NCBI GenBank assembly: GCA_965247245.1
Contig: CBDFGV010000003.1
Location: 3,100,001-3,164,000, forward strand
Direction: 5' to 3'
From: Tectiglobus sp965247245
GTDB lineage: Bacteria > Pseudomonadota > Alphaproteobacteria > Rhizobiales > Hyphomicrobiaceae
Length of the DNA: 64,000 bases
Position 1 is the stretch's first letter. Each line of letters begins with the position of its first letter. Both the position numbers and the translations under genes were made by a program. Below the pieces are notes generated by a model. It ran no database searches. It saw nothing but the letters and a program-made list of their open reading frames with translations, and was not told the origin of the DNA. This document shows positions 52,060 to 59,250 of this stretch, in pieces.

Positions 52060-52943
52060 CAGCTGCAGTCGCGATGGGCAACCGACCACTCACAGGCATT
52101 GGACTGCTCGTCCTCGGCATGGGCCTCTTCACCATCAACGATGCCATCTCGAAATGGCTGACGGTCATCTACCCTGTCAGCGAGTTCATTTTCGTACGCG
52201 GCAGTTTCGCCGTTCTGACGGTCTTGATCTTCGTCGCCTTCAGTGGCGGACTAACGCAGCTGCGATTGGTCAATGTGAGAGGTCAGATCGCGCGTAGTGG
52301 AGCGCAGGCAATCGGCACGCTCCTCCTCGTCTCAACACTGGGGTTCCTACCACTTGCAACTGTCACTGCGCTTCTCTTTGCTAGTCCGATCATGATGGCG
52401 GCACTCTCAGGTCCGATGCTCGCAGAGCACGTGTCCTGGCAGCGCTGGAGCGCAATCCTGCTCGGCTTTGCCGGCGTACTGATCATGGTGCAGCCGGGCA
52501 CCGACAGCTTCCAAGCCCTCATGATTGTGCCGCTTCTCGGAGCACTCGCGTTGTCAATCCGCGATCTCCTCAGCCGCAGCCTTGCGCGGACCGAGACAGC
52601 GACATCCATACTGTTCATGGGTGTACTTGGGCAGATGTTGGTTGGTCTTATTGCTATCCCGATCGAAGCCGGACCGGTTAAAGGTGAGTGGAGACCGATA
52701 GAGCCGTTTCACTTTGCAATCCTCGCAGCCAGCGGATGTGTCAGTGGTTGCGGCCAGTTTCTCGTCGTCCAGGCATTTCGTAACGCCGAAGCATCACTCT
52801 TGGCTCCCTTCAAGTACTCGACTTTGCTTTGGGCTGTTGCGATCGGTTTTGTTTTCTGGGGAGAGGTTCCATCGCCGGCCGTTCTGGCCGGCGCTATCCT
52901 GGTTATGCTGAGCGGCCTTTATATGGGATACCTACGCAAATGA
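52056..52943 (+). CDS. EamA (DMT) family transporter
   Basis: A 295-residue DMT transporter, begun at ATG 52056, which overlaps the previous stop as ATGA. Typical blocks: GLLVLGMGLFTINDAISKWL, STLGFLPLATVTALLFASPI, LLGFAGVLIMVQPGTDSFQA and FRNAEASLLAPFKYSTLLWA. It resembles the transporter at 19761-20687, which shares the FTxNDALTK-like start and PFxYSxxLWA end, so the two are likely paralogues. Export substrate unknown. Confidence 0.88.
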   Translation: MTAAVAMGNRPLTGIGLLVLGMGLFTINDAISKWLTVIYPVSEFIFVRGSFAVLTVLIFVAFSGGLTQLRLVNVRGQIARSGAQAIGTLLLVSTLGFLPLATVTALLFASPIMMAALSGPMLAEHVSWQRWSAILLGFAGVLIMVQPGTDSFQALMIVPLLGALALSIRDLLSRSLARTETATSILFMGVLGQMLVGLIAIPIEAGPVKGEWRPIEPFHFAILAASGCVSGCGQFLVVQAFRNAEASLLAPFKYSTLLWAVAIGFVFWGEVPSPAVLAGAILVMLSGLYMGYLRK

Positions 52944-54265
52944 ATCGGGCCGCCACAGAGAAGACAGCGCCAAGCCGCCCACGGTTGCGCATTCGTGACT
53001 GCTACGCCTTTTTCGGTCCGCTCATACTGATGGTCGAGCTCAACATGATCTCGAAGTCAGTCATTCATGCCTTCCTAGCCCGCACCGATAGCCCGAGCAT
53101 ATCGCTGGCCGCCTTCAACTCGGCATTCACACTGTACTTCGCACTGACAAGCGCAACCGAGATTATTGTCATGCTGTGCTTGTCCTACCTGAAATCGCGC
53201 CGGGACATCTTTCGCTTACTGGGCTTCATGGCCGTCATACTCGTTGTGCCGCTGAGCCTCGCATTGACGATCGCCTTCACCGATGTCGGCAACGAGGTCT
53301 TTGGCAATTGGTTCGGTCTGAGCGAACGAGGCCAACTGCAGGCCCGAATCTGTGTCGGCCTGCTGACACTCAGCATTCCGGTCCTGTTGTTGCGCGGAAC
53401 CGCATTCGCACTTTTGATGCTGAACCGCCGCACAATCATCATCACCTGCAGCACATTCATTCGCCTGTCGTCTTTAGCCGTTTCATTGGTCGTGCTTCCA
53501 CACTGGCTGGAAGGTGCTGCTATCGGCGCCGGCGCGCTTGTCATCTGTATGGCGTCAGAGACGGTTTTCTCCTGGTTCTTTGCACTCAAGTATCTGCTGC
53601 GCTTACCAGCTGAACGTAGTGATCAAACAAGCTTCCTCGGTTACTGGGGTTTCTCCTGGCCTCTCATCATCAACTCGTCGGCAGAGATGGGCGTGATCTT
53701 CACCATCAATCTGTTTCTAGGTCGACTAAGCAATGCTGAGCTCGCCATCGCAGCCTTCGGTGTCACGCACGGACTGGTCTCGCTATTGATGGGGCCGATG
53801 CGCAACCTGACACAAACGGCCCAGACCCTGGTCGCGCAACGCGAAGACGTCCGCGTGCTTTTGCACTTTACGGGTCAGTTGATTGCAATTTTTGCATTGC
53901 TCGCAATCGCCCTTTTCCAGACCCCGCTTCGCAACGAGGTCCTCCGTGGTGTCATGGGGCTCACGCCGGAACTCGCTGCCTATTGCGAACCGGCCTTGGC
54001 GGTCTCTTTCGTGATGGCAGCGTTTTGGAGTTCGACCGCTTTGTTCCGCGGCCTGCTCGCCAAGGCCCGCACGACAAAGTCGCTTGCGGCCAGCGGCATC
54101 CTTCGCATCGGTGTAGCCGCTGCCGCTGGATCTCTCAGCGTCATCTATCCGGAGCTGAATGGTGCCCTGCTCGGTGTAAGCGCCTGGATCCTGTCGTACG
54201 CGGTCGAAATGACGATCAGCGGCTGGCGCCTGCAGAAACTGGGATGGTACGCGAAGGTCGGATAG
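52940..54265 (+). CDS. Polytopic membrane protein, MATE/MOP-flippase-like
   Basis: A 441-residue protein with about twelve hydrophobic helices and little else, of the MATE/polysaccharide-flippase (MOP) kind by general pattern: YAFFGPLILMVELNMISKSV at the start, MGVIFTINLFLGRLSNAELA in the second half. ATG 52940 overlaps the preceding stop as ATGA; the frame runs upstream, antisense to nothing but within the DMT gene, and is not coding there. I cannot name a substrate. Third gene of the overlapping trio. Confidence 0.7.
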   Translation: MNRAATEKTAPSRPRLRIRDCYAFFGPLILMVELNMISKSVIHAFLARTDSPSISLAAFNSAFTLYFALTSATEIIVMLCLSYLKSRRDIFRLLGFMAVILVVPLSLALTIAFTDVGNEVFGNWFGLSERGQLQARICVGLLTLSIPVLLLRGTAFALLMLNRRTIIITCSTFIRLSSLAVSLVVLPHWLEGAAIGAGALVICMASETVFSWFFALKYLLRLPAERSDQTSFLGYWGFSWPLIINSSAEMGVIFTINLFLGRLSNAELAIAAFGVTHGLVSLLMGPMRNLTQTAQTLVAQREDVRVLLHFTGQLIAIFALLAIALFQTPLRNEVLRGVMGLTPELAAYCEPALAVSFVMAAFWSSTALFRGLLAKARTTKSLAASGILRIGVAAAAGSLSVIYPELNGALLGVSAWILSYAVEMTISGWRLQKLGWYAKVG

Positions 54266-54274
54266 TGCGAAAAT

Positions 54275-54634
54275 CTAACTGGAAAGAAGTGCACCAATCT
54301 CGCTCTTGAGCTGTTCCAGCGTCACCGGCTTGCCAATCACTCTGACGTTGCCGCCGCCTACGTTTTGCGCACGCTTCAATTCGTCAGCAATAGCCGACAT
54401 TAGAACGAACGGCAGGTTCGGCTGCTTCGCCAGTAGAGTTTCCGCGAGTGTGATGCCATCGACACCTGGCATTGAAATGTCGCTGACAACGATGTCGACA
54501 TTGGCAGCGAAACCACCGTCCAATACTTCCTGCCCATCGCCGGCGACCGTCACGACATGACCATCATTCGACAACCCATGTTTCAGCATATCCCGGGCCG
54601 CAGCGTCGTCGTCTACGAGCAGAATACTGGCCAT
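54275..54634 (-). CDS. Single-domain response regulator (CheY-like)
   Basis: A 119-residue receiver domain with no output domain. Acidic pocket in ILLVDDDAAARDML, phosphorylated Asp in NVDIVVSDISMPGVDGITL, and Lys in VRVIGKPVTLEQLK; the switch Thr/Ser is in LPFVLMSAIADE. It passes phosphate between histidine kinases and phosphotransferases or binds a target directly. ATG 54634 follows AAGGAGA. No cognate kinase is in the window. Confidence 0.92.
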   Translation of the reverse strand: MASILLVDDDAAARDMLKHGLSNDGHVVTVAGDGQEVLDGGFAANVDIVVSDISMPGVDGITLAETLLAKQPNLPFVLMSAIADELKRAQNVGGGNVRVIGKPVTLEQLKSEIGALLSS

Positions 54635-54765
54635 CTCATGTTCTCCTTGCCAGTTAACTGTCCTGGTCAACTGTGCCGTTCAGATCTGGCAACTATCCCA
54701 CAACTCCACCCGGCAGGCGATGCGATTCCGGCTAGGCCGCAGGTTATCCAATCGGTTGGATCATA

Positions 54766-55311
54766 TCACTGAACAAGTCGCCCGACATAGGGCAGTTCAC
54801 GGTATTTATAGGCTTTATCCATGCCATAACCGATGACAAAGACATCGGGACACTCGAAAGCGCAGAAATCCGCATTGATTTCTGCAGCCCGGCGCCCCGG
54901 TTTATCAAGCAGCACGCAGGTTTTGATCTGGCCCGCGCCCCGGCCCTTAAGAAGTTCACAGGCAAAGTGCAGCGTGCGACCCGACTCCAAGATGTCATCT
55001 ACAATCAGGACATCGCGGCCTTCGACCGGCAGATCAACGTCGCGCAGGATATCAACCCGGCCAGCCGAGGTGGTTCCATCTCGATAACTCGAAAGTGAAA
55101 GAAAATCGACCTGCGGCGACAGTCCCTTATCGTGCAGCGCACGAATAAGGTCGGCAGCAAAAACAAAACTCCCTTTTAGGATTGCAACCACAAGGAGATT
55201 GTTCATTTCGACGGCTGCTATGTCTCCGGCCAGCAGGCTGATCCGTTCCCTGATCGCTGCCTGCGAATAAATGACCTCAATGGCCTCTTGCTCGCCCTCG
55301 TCAGAGGTCAT
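54766..55311 (-). CDS. hpt: Hypoxanthine phosphoribosyltransferase
   Basis: A 181-residue purine salvage enzyme that makes IMP (or GMP) from base and PRPP. PRPP-binding motif is DVLIVDDILESGRTLHFACE; LLVVAILKGSFVFAADLIRA and DFLSLSSYRDGTTSAGRV are normal for Hpt. ATG 55311 (MTSDEGEQEAIEVIYSQ) is preferred over TTG 55332 because GGTGG lies eight bases ahead and the family begins near there. Confidence 0.93.
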   Translation of the reverse strand: MTSDEGEQEAIEVIYSQAAIRERISLLAGDIAAVEMNNLLVVAILKGSFVFAADLIRALHDKGLSPQVDFLSLSSYRDGTTSAGRVDILRDVDLPVEGRDVLIVDDILESGRTLHFACELLKGRGAGQIKTCVLLDKPGRRAAEINADFCAFECPDVFVIGYGMDKAYKYRELPYVGRLVQ

Positions 55312-55555
55312 CCTAATTTCCACCTTTGCCAATTCATTTTGTCGGATCTACAAGCATCCAATCGCTTTTGGATCAACCTTTAGCCAATTTTCGTCCCCAT
55401 CAGCCTGTCATGTATTGCGGTCCGATGCGTCACAATTAGTGCTGACGAATTCGTCCACGCCTTGACGCAGCTACTGTTTCGCCACAACAACGAATGATAG
55501 TGTGAGGTTGATATAATCGAGTTCAACGACGAGCTGAATGTGAATCGAGGTAAAC

Positions 55556-56212
55556 GTGATCCGGCTGGATAATGTGGCCCTAAGCTATGGTTATGGCATT
55601 GATGTCCTGCATGACGTCAGCTTCCATCTGCGGCCGGGCTCATTTCACTTCCTGACCGGACCGTCGGGTGCGGGGAAAACCTCTCTGCTGCGGATGATGT
55701 TCATGTCGTTGCAGCCAACTGGAGGTCGCATCGAGCTGTTCAACCAGGAAATCCGCGATATCAATGCTGCGCGCCGGGCACGGCTGCGCCGGCGCATCGG
55801 CATTGTTTTTCAGGATTTCCGCCTGCTTGATCATTTGACCACGTGGCAGAACGTGGCGCTGCCGCTCCGCGTGAGTGGCAAACGCGAAGCTGATTACAAG
55901 GAAGACGTGACAGACCTGTTGCAATGGGTCGGTCTGGGTGACCGCATGCATCACTTCCCGTCCGTTCTGTCAGGCGGGGAAAAGCAACGCGCAGCCATCG
56001 CCCGGGCTGTCATCGGCAAGCCGGAACTCTTGCTTGCTGACGAGCCAACCGGAAACGTCGACCCGCAAATGGCGCGTCGCCTGCTTCGCCTGTTTATCGA
56101 ACTCAATCGGCTGGGCACCTCGGTCGTCATCGCCACCCACGATCATCAATTGATGCGCCAATACAAGGCGCCGCGCTTGGAGCTTCACGAAGGTAATGTC
56201 CGGACCGTATGA
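55556..56212 (+). CDS. ftsE: Cell division ATP-binding protein FtsE
   Basis: A 218-residue ATPase. Start GTG 55556 (MIRLDNVALSYGYGIDVLHD) after GAGG. Walker A GPSGAGKTSLL, signature LSGGEKQRAAIARAV, Walker B LLLADEPTGNVDPQ, switch His in VIATHDHQL. With FtsX it forms a complex at the division site that controls peptidoglycan hydrolases from the cytoplasm by ATP-driven motion. The ftsX start lies 17 bases inside its end. Confidence 0.97.
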   Translation: MIRLDNVALSYGYGIDVLHDVSFHLRPGSFHFLTGPSGAGKTSLLRMMFMSLQPTGGRIELFNQEIRDINAARRARLRRRIGIVFQDFRLLDHLTTWQNVALPLRVSGKREADYKEDVTDLLQWVGLGDRMHHFPSVLSGGEKQRAAIARAVIGKPELLLADEPTGNVDPQMARRLLRLFIELNRLGTSVVIATHDHQLMRQYKAPRLELHEGNVRTV

Positions 56213-57305
56213 CGACGATCGCGGCGGACGCACGCCGCCGACGCTTTCCCACGCCCCGTCAGGTGCTTACGGCAACCCGACGTTGGACGAGCCTGCGACG
56301 CGGTCCAGCACGCGCGAAACGATGGAACCGCAAAGCACCGGACGCCCCCGACCCGCCGATGAACTGTACTTGCCGGCCCCGTCGGTCGAGCCCGGCAAAG
56401 AACAAGCAAACGCGCCGATTGTTCAGGCCGGTTCGGTCACCGGCAAATCGCTGACACTCGTGATTTCGATCATGTGCTTCCTCGCCTGCCTGACGGCAGG
56501 AGCGGTCTATCTGATCAATCAATCCGCCAACGCGTGGCTGCGCGACATTAGCACCGAGGTGACCGTCCAGGTTGAGCCCAGCGATGATGCCAACCAAACA
56601 GAGCAAACCGTCAAGAAGGTCGTCGATCTGCTCGTTGTGCAACCCGGTGTGCTGGACGTCCGAATTCTGGACTCGACGGAATCCGCCAGGCTGCTGGAAC
56701 CATGGCTAGGCACCAGTAAGGAACTGGCCAATCTCCCGATTCCAAGGCTGATCGCGATCGAGCTTGATCGCAACGTTGAGCCAAACTTCACCAGCTTGAA
56801 CAAAGTTCTCCAGGAGCAGTTCCCGACCGCAACGCTCGACGATCATCGCCACTGGCAGAATCAGATCCGCACCGTTACCCGGTCATTTGCGATCGGCGGT
56901 ATCGCCATCCTGCTGCTGGTTGGTGCGGCAACAACTGCGATTATCGTATCAGCCACAAGAAGTGCCATGGCGTCCAACCGTGAGATTGTTGAAGTCCTAC
57001 ACTTTGTAGGTGCCACGGATCGCTTTATCGCCAGGGAATTTGAGAAGCATTTTCTGACACTTGGCATCCGAGCAGGCGTCGTCGGAGCATTCTTCGCGAT
57101 GGCGGTGTTCTTTTTGATGCCGTCGCTGATGGAGCTATTGGCCGGCGGCACCGTCACCTTGGCCGAGTTCAAACGCCTTGTCGGGACGGGCGTTCTCGAT
57201 GCCCCTGGCTATCTCCTGCTTGCCCTGGTCGTCGTCGTCATTGCCGCCTTGTGCATGCTGACATCGCGATTTGGTGTGTTCCGGATCCTCAACAGCCAGA
57301 GCTAG
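56196..57305 (+). CDS. ftsX: Cell division protein FtsX
   Basis: A 369-residue partner of FtsE. A cytoplasmic Pro/Gly/Thr-rich extension of about 80 residues (GRTPPTLSHAPSGAYGNPTL) precedes the first helix (LTLVISIMCFLACLTAGAVY). The periplasmic loop that contacts hydrolase activators follows (STEVTVQVEPSDDANQTEQT), then three FtsX helices with SNREIVEVLHFVGATDRFIA between. Overlap with ftsE indicates coupled translation. A 6-bp hairpin without T-run (57304-57309 with 57314-57319) follows the stop. Confidence 0.95.
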   Translation: MSGPYDDDRGGRTPPTLSHAPSGAYGNPTLDEPATRSSTRETMEPQSTGRPRPADELYLPAPSVEPGKEQANAPIVQAGSVTGKSLTLVISIMCFLACLTAGAVYLINQSANAWLRDISTEVTVQVEPSDDANQTEQTVKKVVDLLVVQPGVLDVRILDSTESARLLEPWLGTSKELANLPIPRLIAIELDRNVEPNFTSLNKVLQEQFPTATLDDHRHWQNQIRTVTRSFAIGGIAILLLVGAATTAIIVSATRSAMASNREIVEVLHFVGATDRFIAREFEKHFLTLGIRAGVVGAFFAMAVFFLMPSLMELLAGGTVTLAEFKRLVGTGVLDAPGYLLLALVVVVIAALCMLTSRFGVFRILNSQS

Positions 57306-57556
57306 GGCTCGTTAGCCCTGATTGGACTATGGAGTGCGGGCCGCTGCCGGCCGTTGGCCGCAGTCTTGACCACCATCCAACCTTAAATCGGCATCAAATG
57401 GAGACATTACTGCAGCACCGCAGCGCCAAACCACGTTCCCAACAGCCCAGACAAAATCAAATTGAGGTCAGGGCAAATCAACGCCATACTTGTTCGCTCA
57501 ACAGGAGTTGCATAAGAAGCAACGCGGCTGCAGACGCCGAGTAAGGCACACTGATC

Positions 57557-58261
57557 GTGAGAAATCAGGTTCTTGCGGAGAAAACACCCATTAGTTCACA
57601 TGGTCAAAGACGCGCCTCTATCTGGAAGGTCCTGCTCGGTCTGTCGGCCGCAGGCCTGGCCGTGCTGATTCTGGGCTTCTTTTACTTCGCGACAGTGACG
57701 CTGAGAGAACAACCGGGAGATATTGCAAAGGCTGACGCAATCGTCGTCCTGACCGGTGGGTCTGATCGCCTCAAACGCGCCGGCGAGCTGTTCCGGCAGG
57801 GCAAAGCCGATTACCTGCTCGTATCCGGCGTCAACAAGAAGCTGGCCAAGACCAAGGTCCAGGAACTGATCGGGATTAGCGGCCGCAAATTCGATTGCTG
57901 CGTGAAAGTCGGTTACTTCGCACAAAATACCCGCGGCAATGCCATCGAGGCACGAGATTGGTTGCGCAAGCACAAGTTCAAGACTTTGATCGTTGTGACC
58001 GCCGCCTATCACATGCCACGCAGCATGGCAGAGCTTTCCCTCGCAATGCCCGATGTCAAGCTGATCCCCTATGCTGTCGTGCCGTCGCGGTTCCGCGCAC
58101 AACCCTGGTGGCTGCATAGCACCAACGCCCGCATCCTGGCGCAGGAGTATATCAAATTCCTGCCCATCGCCGCGCACTTGACGGTTGATCGCATTCTACG
58201 GCAAGGCCACTTCCAATCGACGGTGGATGGTCAAACCATGCATGCCGGTACGAACTCCTGA
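57557..58261 (+). CDS. YdcF family (DUF218) membrane protein
   Basis: A 234-residue protein. After one membrane helix (LLGLSAAGLAVLILGFFYFA) the DUF218 domain begins ADAIVVLTGGSDRLKRAGEL and has DYLLVSGVNKKLA, NTRGNAIEARDWLRKHKFKT and VVTAAYHMPRSMAELS. GTG 57557 is the likely start. It follows ftsEX and precedes plsC, an order common in Hyphomicrobiales. Relatives take part in envelope and vancomycin-resistance-like traits; the reaction is unknown. Confidence 0.9.
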   Translation: MRNQVLAEKTPISSHGQRRASIWKVLLGLSAAGLAVLILGFFYFATVTLREQPGDIAKADAIVVLTGGSDRLKRAGELFRQGKADYLLVSGVNKKLAKTKVQELIGISGRKFDCCVKVGYFAQNTRGNAIEARDWLRKHKFKTLIVVTAAYHMPRSMAELSLAMPDVKLIPYAVVPSRFRAQPWWLHSTNARILAQEYIKFLPIAAHLTVDRILRQGHFQSTVDGQTMHAGTNS

Positions 58262-58279
58262 GGCGCGGTCACCATTCCC

Positions 58280-59062
58280 ATGCTCCTTGCTCGCTCCCTG
58301 CTGTTCACGGCTGTCTTCTATATCAACACGGCTGTCTTCCTGTTGTTGGGGTCGTGGCTGCTGTTTGCACCCCGGTCCTGGGCAATGGCCGGGCTTAAGG
58401 CCCATGCCCGCGCCAGCCTGTTTTGGATGCGCCTCATCTGCGGCACCAAGCTTGAAGTCAGGGGACTGGACCGTCTCCCCGATCGCCCTTTTCTGATCGC
58501 CGCCAAACATCAATCCGCCTGGGATACCTTCGCCCTCATTCCCGTCTTCGACGACCCCGCCCTCGTGATGAAGGCTGAGCTGATGAAGCTGCCGCTCTAC
58601 GGCTGGTTCTCGACCAAGTTCGGCATGATCCCGATCAAACGCGAAACCGGTCCGTCGGCTCTGCGCGAGATGCTGCGCGAAGCACAAATGCGGCTCGATG
58701 ACAGGCGTGAGATTTTGGTTTTCCCGGAAGGCACACGACGCCTCGCCGGTGCCGAGCCGGACTACAAGCCTGGCATCCTCATGATGTACGACAAGCTGTC
58801 GGTCCCATGCGTGCCGCTCGCGCTCAACTCCGGCCTATTCTGGCCGCGTAACTCGCAGCTCCGCAACGCCGGGACCATCGTCGTAGAGATCCTACCGCCC
58901 ATTCCTGCCGGCCTGAAGCGCAAGGAATTTGCCGCCCGTCTTGAAGCGACCGTCGAGACGGCCACGGCAACACTGGTTGATGAAGCAATAGCAGCAAATC
59001 CAGAGCTATCGCGGCACACGGCTTCAGGCCAGCGCGATAGCGGCGCAGAAATTAAAACATAA
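58280..59062 (+). CDS. plsC: 1-acyl-sn-glycerol-3-phosphate acyltransferase PlsC
   Basis: A 260-residue acyltransferase of the inner membrane. Catalytic HX4D motif in IAAKHQSAWDTFAL, glycerol-phosphate-binding VFPEGTRRLAG, and YKPGILMMYDKLSVPCVPLA are standard. It acylates lysophosphatidic acid to phosphatidic acid. It begins 18 bases after the YdcF-like gene and likely shares the ftsEX transcript. An N-terminal hydrophobic helix (LLGSWLLFAPRSWAMAG) anchors it. Confidence 0.92.
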   Translation: MLLARSLLFTAVFYINTAVFLLLGSWLLFAPRSWAMAGLKAHARASLFWMRLICGTKLEVRGLDRLPDRPFLIAAKHQSAWDTFALIPVFDDPALVMKAELMKLPLYGWFSTKFGMIPIKRETGPSALREMLREAQMRLDDRREILVFPEGTRRLAGAEPDYKPGILMMYDKLSVPCVPLALNSGLFWPRNSQLRNAGTIVVEILPPIPAGLKRKEFAARLEATVETATATLVDEAIAANPELSRHTASGQRDSGAEIKT

Positions 59063-59085
59063 TGCGAACGAATTAAGAACATTCA

Positions 59086-59114
59086 TTGACTGATAACCAC
59101 CGCTTGCCTATATT
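59086..59114 (+). promoter_or_regulatory. Sigma-70-type promoter of nrdJ
   Basis: TTGACT (59086-59091) and TATATT (59109-59114), 17 bases apart, near consensus. Transcription would begin about 59121, leaving a leader of about 130 bases before nrdJ that contains a long inverted repeat. Confidence 0.75.
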
Positions 59115-59135
59115 GAGGGGGAAGTAGATCGCCTG

Positions 59136-59197
59136 CCCACGCCCCCTCCCGGCCGCCCAAACAATCGTGGTTCAGGACGGCCGGGAGGGGGCGTGGG
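59136..59197 (+). repeat. Perfect 20-bp inverted repeat in the nrdJ leader
   Basis: CCCACGCCCCCTCCCGGCCG (59136-59155) and its exact complement (59178-59197) around a 22-base loop. In RNA it would form an extremely stable hairpin. No T-run follows, so a plain terminator is unlikely. It sits between the promoter and the nrdJ start. Confidence 0.9.
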
Positions 59198-59250
59198 ATG
59201 GTGAAAGCTAAGCCTGAAAAGCTACAAGCGTTGTTCCTGGTCAGTCGATT

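Noticed and set aside
59115..59250. Cobalamin riboswitch in front of nrdJ
   Set aside because: A weak likeness to the B12 box (GATCGCCTGCC) is not enough; other conserved parts were not found.
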